Origin: Branchiostoma floridae
Taxonomy: Eukaryota > Chordata > Leptocardii > Amphioxiformes > Branchiostomatidae
Direction: 5' to 3'
Assembly (NCBI RefSeq): GCF_000003815.2
Contig: NC_049983.1
Location: 596,524 to 660,523 of the forward strand
Length of the DNA: 64,000 nucleotides
Positions 11,463 through 22,850 of this stretch are shown here, one piece after another. The notes under the pieces were generated by a model. It saw nothing but the letters and a program-made list of their open reading frames with translations. It made no database searches and was not told the origin of the DNA. Numbering within the stretch: the first letter of the stretch is position 1; each line of letters begins with the position of its first letter. The position numbers and the translations under genes were made by a program.

Positions 11463-11564
11463 CTTTTTGTTGAAGTTAAGATCTACCGATGCCTCGTTCG
11501 CCGCCGCGGCGGAGCTAAGAGCGAGCATCGCCGCCAAGACGAGTGACAGCGCCACGGTAGTCAT
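11463..11564 (-). CDS. orphan first exon encoding a signal peptide (hypothetical)
   Basis: ATG at 11564 opens a 34-codon exon, MTTVALSLVLAAMLALSSAA followed by a further AA and a polar NEASVDLN stretch. It is a textbook signal peptide with a likely cleavage after the Ala run. It ends AAAAAG|GTTAAC, a usable donor in phase 0. A TATA-like TATATC lies upstream at about 11599-11604. I found no downstream exon on the minus strand between here and 3485, so the gene may be broken by the adjacent insertion, or later exons may be too short or diverged to see. The protein family is not recognised. Confidence 0.4.
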
Positions 11565-11603
11565 CGTGCGTCTGCCAGTCGAACACCCGGCTTCGGCTGA
11601 TAT

Positions 11604-14600
11604 ATTCAAAAGGTTGGCTTTGCTTGGTTGACTATGGAAATTTTGGATCAACTTGCAAATGGGGGTATACCTCAGCGTGGCACGGAAACGTGTGAAGAAT
11701 ACTGTGAATCTTCCAACGTTCGCGGTGGTTTTATTTTCTTGGTGATATCTATATCGCGAATGTCCCTCTTTGTATGACTTCTGAGCTCTTTCATCTGCGA
11801 CCTTAAGACACGGCGAAATATTTCAATCTTCGTTTCTCTCTTGTCGTATATACAGCAAAATAAGACAATCGCGAAAGTAACTGAAGTTACAGTGGATGAC
11901 CGCGTTGACTGCTAACGCCTACTTTGGCGTCAATGTGAATGTGTTGTTGTTTGTGACGTTTTTTGTTGCTTGCTTATGCATAATTTAGTGTCTCGTATGT
12001 AAACATAGAATGTTTAACAACATATACCAAGCGCCGGTTGAATGACTAAGATTTAAAAAGACCATTTAGACAGCGCTTCATCTTTATATAATATTCGTGT
12101 CTACTTTATATTTCAAACTACCCGGTATAATTTTTCAGTACTTTTCAAAGCAGACAGGTGGTATAAATATACCAGAATACTTTGTGCTATGTCAGCTTCG
12201 TTTGATTTGATTTCTTGGGTGTAAGAAATACAGTCAGGGCAGCCCACCTAGCCGGACGCTATTATCAACAAATTTAATACAATAAACAAAATTAACGGTT
12301 ACATTGTGTTTACCGATTACTTTGTTTTTCAAACCAGGCTATACAGACAATCCAAGATATGGATTAACTAAGATAGAAAGACAAATCCCTCTGATAAGGG
12401 TTCCTATTGAAAGACGTCGATCTTTTATCCAAAGACATTTACTTGACCAGTCACATTTAATATGCGTACTTCTATGCCATGCGTGTTAAGCCCCTGTCAC
12501 GTATGGCCTTTAGATCGTCTGCAGACAATGGTTGAGAGCTAGAGGTAATTAAGGCATTTGTTGGTTGGAGTTAATGTTTGTCGGCGAACTGCCTACTAAT
12601 TCTTAAAAAAAAAACAGTTGTCTATGACAGCCAACTATTAAGTTTGGCAAATCAGAGTAGGAAAAGTTATCATCTATATTCTATATTGGTTGCGATTTGA
12701 GAGGCAAACTGGAGTTAGAAGTGGGCGAATTCAAGTCTACTCCAAACCCAGCACCGATCATAGTTGGGTTGGGGGGATGGGTCGATAGTAAGGTGATGGG
12801 AAGGTTATGAATGTGTCAAAGGGGCTATGCTTGTAACCTGGGGTACTCAAACACTTGTCGATCGCTCGCTGTGTCGCAAACTTAGAAAAACGCGGTTGTG
12901 TTTGGACGTAAAGGTCGTTTTAAGAGTCCCTACTACCCCTGTGACATTATCCACGATCTTCAGGCATGTCAGGAAGGTCGGCCATATTTAAGATCGACAG
13001 AGGGTTGCGCGTATTTTGCACATAAAGAACGTCCCTGTCATATATAAGCCTTATTTTGTACCTTGTACAATTGTTGTGCAATAAAGTTACTATTATAAGG
13101 GAGGCTCTGGCGTTTGCCGCAGAATCGTCGTCCGATCGATTTTCGCCAAATGTGACTGGGATGGTCTGGACGATACGAGAGAAAAGGAAAGGAGTGAAGG
13201 AGGAGAAAGAAGAAAGAGATGGCTGAGGGAGATAACGTTTCTCATTGGTGTATTCTTTTTAAAAAGAATGGATTGAATGAAATTCTTACAAGATTTTCAA
13301 AGTAACGAGAGAAAATCTTTCAGGAGGAGAAAAAAAAGGATACATCAAAATCACCTAAAACCTTTTGCATACGTCTTTACTAAAAACAAAACCTTGTAGA
13401 GTGACCGTTAGGTCGAATCGCAGCACTGAAGGAAGACTATTGTGATGTAAACATGACAGAAACAAACAAAAGGGAGCGGGGCTTATCTCCAGTTTGTTTG
13501 TGAACGGCAGCAGAGCGAGAGATCGCGTAAGGCACGCGGGCAAGAATTTCATTTTTCTCCAAGAGAGGGTTTATAGTTTTTCAAAAGGACTTACGTCTGC
13601 ATTCATAAGAAATAGAGAAACAGTCATGCCACAACTGTGCTTAAAGTCATACTGGTACTTGTCTAAAAGTTTATCTCTTAAGCATGACAATTCTTTATAT
13701 GTCGGCTTTGTAAAACACTATCCGGTTAAGCCGTGTAAAAACCATGGCTTGGTTTTGCGACTTAGGCGGCTTAGTAAAGTAAATCTATTTATCTATTTTC
13801 TTTGTATACTAACCAAAGCAAGTTAACAAGGCTAAAAAACTACTCTAAACCAAGATTACCATAAAACAGGATGAGTTTTGGGAGAGCCGGAGGACGAAAG
13901 CTATACTGATGAGGGTTTACTATGTTGTTGAGCTGGTAAAAATTGACGTTCAAAGTTGGGAACCCTTTCCTTGATATCTACTACAGTGCTGTTCCCTTGG
14001 AAATGTGCTTTACGCAACGCTGCCCACAATGCGTGTGAAAATGTGTACCTAGCTTCGGTTAGAGACGTCCTCTCTGATGGGACTTCGAGCAAAGGTCCTG
14101 TATTTGAAAAGAGGGATGCCTCAAATACGTTTAAGGACCCTACATACAGATAGAGTCATTCCCGGTAGATCAAACGTACTGTCTATTTGCGGGTCTGTAA
14201 GGCATGCATGATATGCAGCTAGTCGATGTTAAAGCCGTGTTGTCTTGTGGTAGTTTGATGGTTAAGCGAACAAAGAAAGAAGTTAGAGTGTTTATAGTTC
14301 TTTAGTTGTTTATAGTTCTTTCCAGTGCATGATCGGTTAGAAAGAAAGGTATCTGGTCCCTCTGTGTGCGGTTACAAGGGTTAGAGTTGTCACAACAGCT
14401 CTTTTTGGGGGACTAATTATGTGTGGCCTTGACAGCTGACTGTTTGGGTGAGTAGCTGCAGTTCCGCTGGCCTCCGTATTTTAATATATAAGACCTTAGG
14501 CGAAGACTTGTGCTGGAGACAACCATAGTCCCCGACCCTCCTGATGAGGATGGGACTAGGTGAGGTGAGGTAGGCTACGACAAGAATGATATATCATAGT

Positions 14601-14684
14601 TTACGTCGTTCCGTCCTCCAGTGTTCGGTGCTGTGCTAGCTAGATACTGTTCCCTGCATATTCGGTTGTGCTGCCAAAGCCATA
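11604..14684. other. intergenic; possible LINE 3' tail near 13030-13110
   Basis: AT-rich DNA with short unrelated ORFs. At 13060-13105 a TTGTACAATTGTTGTGCAAT then AAAGTTACTATTATAA tail resembles the 3' end of a non-LTR retrotransposon. No gene or structured RNA was recognised. Confidence 0.35.
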
Positions 14685-15220
14685 GAAGCATGCAAACACA
14701 CTCACTTTTTACAATGGTCATTGGAGCATGTGACTAACCGCGACATATCATTGATGCTTCCTAGCGATTCATATCGTTATTGCAGCTATGAATAATTTTT
14801 CTGCAATGATCTCTTGAACTGCTAGGGGCAATTTGTGATCCATACAGCTGACTCGAAGGCAATGTATCATAAAACCGAGTTCTTATGTGCAGGATTACGG
14901 AACGGATAGGAGTATTACAGCACTCTTACGATTGCCCTAATAGAAAAATACGAATTATACGACTTTCATCCGAGCTTATTAATTAAAGAAACCTAGGTGA
15001 GTTTAACGGAAGGCATACGATCACTAACTAATCAAACAGGTTTATCGGAATCCATACGAGATTTACGGTATACGTATGATCTTCACTGTGTCTAAACCTT
15101 GTATAAATTCTGTATGATACTTATTTTCCTTAATAAATGTAGTATTTGTTTGAATTCCGTATGAATACTTAGCACCCCTACAATACAGAACTACAGTTCG
15201 TAGCCCTCATAACCCCTTTT
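14685..15220. repeat. dispersed repeat R1, copy 2
   Basis: A collinear copy of 5111-5690 in the same orientation with scattered substitutions and small indels. It shares the AATTCTGTATGAT and CTTAATAAATGTAG segments. Confidence 0.7.
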
Positions 15221-16137
15221 GCAAAATGTATGCATTTACATTATACATACATGGCCAACTTTTAAATATAAATGTCACTAGTATGAAATTTCTATCATCT
15301 ATCACTTAGGGGCTGTGATATATTTGTATTAAGCAGTGCGCTCCTAATTTCCATGTTTGTTACCTTTGCCAGAATGTTTTGAGCGTGTGCGTCTCTGTGT
15401 GTCAATAGCATAACTCAAGAAGCCTTGAATGTATCCTGATGATATTTAGTAGGCGGGTAGAGACCGAGAAAGCAAATGTCAAGTTCGATAATGAGTCTCC
15501 TATCGGCTTGCTAAGGTACTGCAGTGGAATTTCCTTGGGGCAGAGAGTAATTGTTGTGAGTTTACAACATTATAAAGCTTGGTGAAGGTGAGCATCATTA
15601 GACATAAATCATGCAAATTAGTTTCCTGACTGTTTACATAATCAGGAAAAATGAAAATGGCCCTCTGCTACGATAAGACTTTCATACATTGGACTTGTGA
15701 CTCTTGAATAGAGAGGGTGATCAAAAATACAATTAATGCAAATCAGATCCTTATTTGCATAATCAAATAGAAAGATTGATAAATATTTCACTCGAAAAGA
15801 TTAAAACCATTTGACAAAAGAATGAGGTCGTGGAACTCTAGTTATCGTTGTTCTAACCGCTATGAATTAATGTTTACATATACTGTGGAAATAAAACACT
15901 ACATGCATAACGAAAAAGATATTTAATTGTAAACATCAATTTCACTATGTACAACTTTGTCCACGCTACCTACACAATCGAATGAAAATCAGCCGTTCCT
16001 TTTGATATTTTAGCAAAACGCCACTGCAGTTACAAAATTTAATGCCAGGCGTCAAAACCCATGTCACTCTTTCCCAAGCTATTGACCATTGATCTAGAGA
16101 TATTCCACTGTAGTACTATAACAGGCTGCTAGGGGCT
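15221..16137. other. intergenic, nothing recognised
   Basis: AT-rich sequence between repeat R1 and the satellite. The ORFs are very short and I see no domain, repeat or RNA signal. Confidence 0.45.
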
Positions 16138-17633
16138 GCTGTTAACTTGCTAACATTGGTCACCTACCAAAAAAAGTAAACTAATCCAAATTCAAAACAT
16201 CTGTATGTTAGCTTGCTAACATTGTTCACCTACCAAAAGAACAGTAAACTAATCCAAATTCGAAACATCTGTATGTTAGCTTGCTAACATTGTTCACCTA
16301 CCAAAAAATAGTTAACTAATCCAAATTCAAAACATTTGTATGTTAGCTTGCTAACATTGGTCACCAACCAAAAAATAGTTAACAAATCTAAATTCAAAAC
16401 ATCTGTATGTTAGCTTGCTAACATTGGTCAACTACCGAAAAAAAATAGTTAACTTATCTAAATTCAAAACATTTGTATGTTAGCTTGCTAACATTGGCCA
16501 CCAACCAAAAAATAGTTAATCCAAATTCAAAACATCTGTATGTTAGCTTGCTAACTTTGGTCAACTACCAGAAATAATTAACTAATTCAAATTCAAAACA
16601 TCTGTATGTTAGCTTGCTAACATTGGTCACCAACCAAAAATAGTTAACTAATCCAAATTCAAAACATCTGTATGTTAGCTTGCTAACATTGGTCACCAAA
16701 CAAAAATAGTTAACTAATCCAAATTCAAAACATCTGTACGTTAGCTTGCTAACATTGGTCACCAACCAAAAAATAGTTAACTAATCTAAATTCAAAACAT
16801 CTGTATGTTAACTGCTAACATTGGACCTATCAAGAATGGTTTAACTAATCCAAATTCAAAACATCTGTATGTTAGCTTGCTAACATTGGTCACCAACCAA
16901 AAAATAGTTAACTAATCCAAATTGAAAACCTTTGTATGTTAGCTTGCTAACATTGGTCACGCACCAAAAAATAGTTAACTAATCCAAATTCAAAACATCT
17001 GTATGTTAGCTTGCTAATATTGGTCACTAACCAAAAAATAGTGAACTAATCCAAATTGAAAACCTTTGTATGTTAGCTTGCTAACATTGGTCACCAACCA
17101 ACAAATAGTTAACTAATCCAAATTCAAAACATCTGTATGTTAGCTGCTAACATTGGACCTATCAAGAATGGTTTAACTAATCCAAATTCAACACATCTGT
17201 ATGTTAGCTTCGTAACATTGGTCACCAACCAACAAATAGTTAACTAATCTAAATTCAACACATCTGTATGTTAGCTGCTAACATTGGACCTATCAAGAAT
17301 GGTTTAACTAATCCAAATTCAACACATCTGTATGTTAGCTTGCTAACATTGGTCACCAACCAAAAAATAGTTAACTAATCTACATTCAACACATCTGTAT
17401 GTTAGCTGCTAATATTGGACCTATCAAGAATGGTTTAACTAATCCAAATTCAAAACATCTGTATGTTGCTTGCTAACATTGGTCACCAACCAAAAAATAG
17501 TTAACTACTCTAAATTCAACACATCTGTATGTTAGCTTGCTAAAATTGGTCACCTACCCCCCAAAAATAGTTAACTAATCCAAATTCAAAACATCTGTAT
17601 GTTAGCTTGCTAACATTGGTCACCAACCGTTGT
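16138..17633. repeat. about 66-bp satellite array, roughly 22 units
   Basis: The tandem unit carries TGTTAGCTTGCTAACATTGG, TCACCAACCAAAAAATAGTT, AACTAATCCAAATTC and AAAACATCTGTA. The hallmark TGTTAGC-TT-GCTAACA is an inverted repeat. From about 16806 a second unit type appears (TTAGCTGCTAACATTGGACC, then TATCAAGAATGGTTTAACT) at about 16806, 17140, 17270 and 17400, giving a higher-order pattern. The array stops abruptly 67 bp before the zinc-finger stop codon. Because 66 is a multiple of three, repeat-encoded ORFs stay open by chance. Confidence 0.92.
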
Positions 17634-17699
17634 CCCTTGTATGACTTTGCACTTCAGACTTAAAATGACAAAGCTCACTATTCATTCCTGTAGGATGTC

Positions 17700-18446
17700 T
17701 CACATGTGACTTTGCATGTGTTTCTCCAGATTTTCCAGCCGACTGAACTGCCTGCTGCACTCCTCACACCTGTAGGGTTTCTCCCCTGTGTGAGTACGTA
17801 TGTGCCTTGCCAAATTACTGAGTTTGCCAAACTGCCTGCTGCACTCCTCACACCTGTAGGGTTTACAAACTGTGTGAGTTTGCATGTGAGTCTTCAGGTT
17901 ACTTAGCCGACTGAACTTTCTGCTGCACTCCTCACACCTGTAGGGTTTATCCCCTGTATGAGACCGTATGTGTCTCTCCAGACTTCCCAGCTGACTAAAC
18001 TTTCTGCTACACTTCTCACACCTGTAGGGTTTCTCACCTGTGTGAGTTCGCACGTGTCTTGCCAAATTACACAGTTTACCAAAGTGCCAGCCGCACTCTT
18101 CACACCTGTGTGGTTTCTCCCCTCTGTGAGTTTGCATGTGAGTCTTTAGATTACTCAGCCGACTGAATTGCCTGCTGCACTCCTCACATCTGTAGGGTTT
18201 CTCACCCGTGTGTGTCCGTATGTGTTTCTTCAGACTTCCCAAATGACTGAACTGCCTGCTGCACTCCTCACATCTGTACGGTTTCTCACCTGTGTGACTT
18301 TGCATGTGAGCCTTTAGATTACTCATCCGACTGAACTGTCTGCTGCACTCCTCACACCTGTAGGACTTTGTGGTGGCTCGTCTGTTGCGGATGTCCCGTT
18401 TTGATCCGTTCTGATTGATGTCATCAGAGCCACTGTTTGTTGCCAT
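17700..18446 (-). CDS. C2H2 zinc-finger protein, eight fingers
   Basis: ATG at 18446 opens 248 codons on one exon. The ATG sits in an ACTATGG context; a nominal TTG start just upstream was rejected. After a ~30-residue polar N-terminus come eight C-x2-C-x12-H-x3-H fingers joined by TGEKPY-type linkers. Base-contact residues (-1,2,3,6) read: F1 R,S,N,A; F2 H,G,S,K; F3 R,S,N,T; F4 K,C,N,R; F5 Q,G,S,R; F6 R,S,N,T; F7 K,S,N,R; F8 R,E,N,K. Fingers 5-7 repeat fingers 2-4. All zinc ligands are present. Linkers 3-4 (HRGEKPH) and 6-7 (HTVCKPY) have drifted. It is probably a nuclear DNA-binding protein. No KRAB, SCAN or BTB domain is present. An acceptor (CTTCAG at ~18460) suggests a 5' UTR intron. Confidence 0.9.
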   Translation of the reverse strand: MATNSGSDDINQNGSKRDIRNRRATTKSYRCEECSRQFSRMSNLKAHMQSHTGEKPYRCEECSRQFSHLGSLKKHIRTHTGEKPYRCEECSRQFSRLSNLKTHMQTHRGEKPHRCEECGWHFGKLCNLARHVRTHTGEKPYRCEKCSRKFSQLGSLERHIRSHTGDKPYRCEECSRKFSRLSNLKTHMQTHTVCKPYRCEECSRQFGKLSNLARHIRTHTGEKPYRCEECSRQFSRLENLEKHMQSHM

Positions 18447-20860
18447 AGTGATCAAAACTGAAGTCTCCTCTGTAGTCCTGGAGTAAGAAGATTAACCACA
18501 GTTAGTTCTAGCAAAGCTTCTCCTATTATGTCAGTCAGTCCTCATTCTCTGTGAGTCAAGATAGACTTAGCTATGAAGTTAATGATTTAGGGAGAACAGA
18601 TGCTGTTTCAGTCTAACTTCAAAAGTGGACACCAGACATTGCACTTACAAAATAATTATGTTTTGTGATTTGTTTAAATATAGTCATGCTGACAGAGTTG
18701 CAGTCACAGTTGTGTGGTGCCTGTCAGGGATATTGCTAGGCTCTGACGCCTCAAATCTGTCCCATTGGACTGCAGAGGTACATTTCTGTGTTTAAACGAG
18801 TAGGCCATGGTGTCTATTCATTGCCATGTTGATTTTAACTCAAACTTTTAAAAGAAATCTGGGGTCCAAATATAGCCTTGTGACACTGGGGGTCCCATTG
18901 GGGTCATGCCTAAAAGTGAAAAAAGCCCATGAACTCCTTGGCGGGGTTCCTTTTTCTAATTGTGGCCGAAGCACTTGGTTAAGCTATTACCTGCAAGATA
19001 TCTTGATTCAGTCAAGCTGCTGAAAATTGATGTCTGGAAGAAGACAGGCAAAGCCTAGAATGACTACAACTGCTGAACACCCACTTACACTCTTGCTGGC
19101 TATGGGCACAACCCTTTGTTGTTTCCACTTACTCTACTTTTTCCCTTGCTATCAATAAAAGAAAATTGCTGGCTATAACTTTGGTTAATGGCACCGAGGA
19201 GGTTATATATAACCCCTGCAATCAATAAAAACAAGTTTACTAAAGTTAGTGATTCTCCCCCTTAATCCGCCTACACAGAACTACAAGAACAACAGATAGT
19301 GAAATACACCTTGCATAAAGTCGCCTCAATAAACACAACTACTGTACAATGTCATGTACAACAGTGAGAGAACCTCACCCAATTCCCTCCATCTTCCATG
19401 ATAAAATCATGATGTTGTGGCGGGAAACTCATCATGCGAGACGCTATAGGGGTTTAGAGAATACTAGATAGAACTCAAGTCAACTTCTTGTTCGAACACA
19501 AACATCCCTGTTCCTCTGCACAAATCGCCTATGTTTTTTAAACGTAGTCTCCTCGTTTCCGGTTTGATATGGAAGCATTTCTATAGTTGTCTTCAATATC
19601 ATACTTTGAAGTATCTGTATCCCCCTTCAGAGCTTCCTATCGGCGCATACGATATTTTCTGAGTTTTCTCTCAGACACCGAAGCGAATTAAATATAAATC
19701 TACCCTTTATATCCAACAAACCCAACGTTAAAAGATTACGGGTTCTCCAGATACTCTCTGAAGTTGTTGCTGACAGAAACTTGCTGAGAATTTCACGCAG
19801 ACGGAAGGCTTTTGGAACAAACGTCGGGGCATAGCTAGCGGCCAGTGAGTGAGACACAGTTAAAACATGTTTTCATAAAATAATCTCCCTGTCAAATCAA
19901 GGAGCTTTTACTGATAAAAGCTCCTTGGTCAAATTGATGATTGCAGAGTAGACAAGATCTTTGGACGTACCTGAGTGGTATGTAAGATGCGATCCCGTCG
20001 ATTTAACGGCAAAAAGTCGTGTAAAACTGTGAGGCGAAAACTCACTTCTTTCCCACCTCAACACACTTGGTGGACGGAGGCGCGGAGGTTTTTCGAATCC
20101 GTTCCGCGGAGCTGTACAGGTAAGGATATGCTCCGCTGAGTTGGATTCTGGATGAGTTCCGCGGAGCCAGATTCAGAATGGGCTGCACGGAGCCACTTTC
20201 GTAATCAGGCGAGGGGACCCCAGTGGCTTTATAGGGTGCTGGCCCGAGAAGTCTGCGGTCTTGGAGTTCACGCCTGAAAAGTCCAAGTCAGTATTATATG
20301 CATGTTGACCCTCTAGTCCTCTAGGAGGGTTCGGGATCGTAGAATTCGAAAAAAAAAAACTCGTCCAACTAACTGGTCTGGTTGAAAACCTCCGTTACAA
20401 CCGTGTGCACAAGTTAGATTTTAGTATCTTTGACAGAAAGTTGTGTTTTCTATGTGTTTTTTAACTGCGTGCAGAAGACCTGGTTTGTATCATTTTCTTA
20501 AACATTGTGAATAGTTTCTGATATACCAGTTCAAGATTATGACAATGCCAAGTAAAGCAATTTCTTTACCTCAGTTTGCATGTTTAAAGCATAAAGGATG
20601 ATTAAATATATGCAGAAATGCTACAGATATGCAGACATGATAAAGATTTTGGTGTTCCCAATCAGTCTGTTATTGTACTGCAGTGAAACATCCGATTTTA
20701 ATATCTCGATCCATAGCGATAACTGATGTAAATTTCATACTTATATGTGTAAGTCACTTAGTAAATACCTCAGTAATTATGTACTTATTCAAATCATTTG
20801 CATAATATTTTTATAAGCTGTAAATATTTCAAGGTGGTCTGAGGTACCCTGTGATACTGA
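18447..20860. promoter_or_regulatory. upstream region of the zinc-finger gene with CCGCGG palindromes
   Basis: A possible donor (minus-strand CAG|GTACGT) at 19969-19974 could join a 5' UTR exon near 19975-20110 to the coding exon. At 20095-20190 GTTCCGCGGAGCTG, GCTCCGCTGAG, GTTCCGCGGAGCC and GCTGCACGGAGCC follow one another within 100 bp. No coding exon or transposon was recognised in the rest. Confidence 0.35.
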
Positions 20861-21420
20861 GATATTACAAGGGTGCCGATGAATTTATACGAATTTTCGA
20901 AATTCATACAATGCACTATGTATACGTGTAGAATTAACCCATGGCTAATTTTATCATGATCATATTCAATACCCTAATTTGCTTAGTAGTGAATCCTATG
21001 ATATGAGTTCCGTCAAACACGTTTGTATTCTGTGTGTGATTCGTATGGATACTCCATTATGTAGTACATTGTATTGAAGTCGGCTGTATGTATCAAAATT
21101 GCCTCCTAGCAATTCAAAAGATTATTGCAGATAGATCACAGATAGCTACAAAATGCGCCAAAAAAATAGTTACTCAAGCAACTGGATATGGTTTTGAAAC
21201 GGTCAAAACCATATCCAGTTGCTTGAGTAACTATTTTTTGGCGTATCTTATTACCTGGATGTCTAACCTACATCGACGTAGCTACAAAATGGTATGAGTC
21301 GCTAGGGGCCCTCAATAACACATGACGATTGTCCACATGCACCAATGACCGTTGTAAAGATTATATTACAGTTGGACTGGTATGTGCTTGCGTGTTTTAA
21401 AAATGCCCCATGCAACCTAA
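20860..21420. repeat. dispersed repeat R1, inverse diverged copy, with a long hairpin
   Basis: The reverse complement shares segments with 5111-5690 (CTTTACAACGGTCATTGGTG; CCTAGCGAC). Inside, 21156-21243 is a nearly perfect inverted repeat with ~41-bp arms (CAACTGGATATGGTTTTGA / TCAAAACCATATCCAGTTG) around a 5-nt loop AACGG, with one A/T-run indel. A solo relative of the arm occurs at 56764-56803. Confidence 0.6.
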
Positions 21421-21743
21421 TAGGTAACAGATCCTATTAAAACATTCCGGGTTTTCTTCACGCTATCAGGACCACATGTCTACGTTTTTCTGTATGGACC
21501 TGTAGCTTGCAGTCTTTGTAAACGTAAACGACAACAACACAATGGTACATATTTTTCCAGACGGGAAAGCAACAACATCCTTCCATGGCTTCCAAACACA
21601 TTTTTTTGTTTCAAGAATAGGAACCTGGTGGGAACGTGTTGCTTTGATGCCAGTGTCTTCTTTGGCCAAATCAATGAAGCACCCATGGTGGCAAAGAAGT
21701 TGGAGCAACACCTCATCAATTAAAATATGGAGTATCCAATAGT

Positions 21744-21746
<3 letters not shown>

Positions 21747-21783
<37 letters not shown>
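21747..21783 (+). repeat. (TA)n microsatellite
   Basis: A run of uninterrupted TA dinucleotides. Confidence 0.95.
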
Positions 21784-21786
<3 letters not shown>

Positions 21787-21805
21787 TCTATAGTGCATAT
21801 AGCTA

Positions 21806-22195
21806 CGATGGAGCTCCGCGGAGTTGTCAAAAGCTTGGCTCAGGGCTGCACTAATATTTACGTTCAGTAGAGCTCCTTTTCTTGAAGGTGACGTGAATCA
21901 AGTGTAAACATTCATATTGCGTAGAGCAAACTCTGTGAAGTTGGCAAAAATTCATCGCTGTACTGTATTGAAAGCTCCATGGAGAGCTCTAGAACGTTTC
22001 TTAAAGGTGACGTGGATCATATATTCACAATGCGTAGAGCTACGAGGGATTGCAAAAATACGGCGCAAGGTTGTACCAATAGCTCCGTACAGCTGGCAAT
22101 AATTTGGCATAGGGTTTTAACTATAATAGCTCCATGGAGCTAGCTCCGTGGAGAAAGCTTTATGGCGACGGATCTAGCTCCATGGAGCTTTTAGT
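21806..22195. repeat. degenerate ~140-bp tandem with AGCTCCATGGAGCT palindromes
   Basis: About 2.5 units share GGTGACGTGRATCA, TTCAYAATGCGTAGAGC and GCAAAAAT. Palindromes at unit borders include GGAGCTCCGCGGAG (21811), AGCTCCATGGAGAGCT (~21973), AGCTCCATGGAGCTAGCTCC (~22128) and AGCTCCATGGAGCTT (~22177). No ORF is conserved. Confidence 0.65.
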
Positions 22196-22772
22196 ACGGC
22201 CTATGTTCACTATAACTTTGGATCATTATTTTACCTAAAGGAATAATACGTTCTTATTATTATAAAACTGACAAAAAACTCAAGGGCAGACGTACGCAGC
22301 CCTTTAGATCGTCCAAGCTCTGGCCTTGTCAGAATGTCACCTGTATTTGGCACCTTACGTCAAACTTAACGCTTTTAGAAACGGTAGACAACTATATTTG
22401 TTCAAGTCAGATAAGCATAGATAGGGACATTTGCAACTCTACATCTCCGTATATCTCTTCATGCCTGTGTTGTGGTCCCACTTTTACCGTGAGCAATGAA
22501 AACTGTACAGTTTGACTGTTTTTCCCCTTTATCCGTTCCAAAGTGTAACGCTTTATGAAATATATCATATATATAACACGGAACCAGTCATGAAAATAGT
22601 TTTTGCGGGCAGTTTTTCTTAGCGATCGCCCAGTAGAACTACCCGTCCTATATGTCGTCGAGTCTGTACGTAGGTAAACGTAACGTTTGCTCAAACACAC
22701 GAATTCCGTACTGCCGCTTCCTAACTAATGATAAAGTAAGCATGACACCGTATCCTTGCGTGGGCAAGAGCA

Positions 22773-22779
22773 TATAAAA
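22773..22779 (+). promoter_or_regulatory. TATA box of the CEMIP-like gene
   Basis: TATAAAA in CATATAAAAGTC lies 78 nt upstream of the ATG at 22851. A TTCAGTT initiator-like sequence at 22809-22815 could mark transcription start. Confidence 0.6.
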
Positions 22780-22850
22780 GTCTCGCGCAGACACGGGCTT
22801 TCGGTCGCTTCAGTTCCACGGTGGCCACAGCTGAAGAAGATTGGCTGAGG

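Noticed and set aside
16565..16765. 66-codon minus-strand ORF with a repeated 22-residue peptide (LVTNVSKLTYRCFEFGLVNYF)
   Set aside because: It is produced by the 66-bp satellite, whose unit length is a multiple of three; other units carry indels and stops.
16138..17633. Possible CRISPR-like array
   Set aside because: Units are contiguous tandem repeats without unique spacers, in a eukaryotic genome.
17706..18149. Plus-strand ORFs of 60-66 codons
   Set aside because: Antisense shadows of the zinc-finger repeats.
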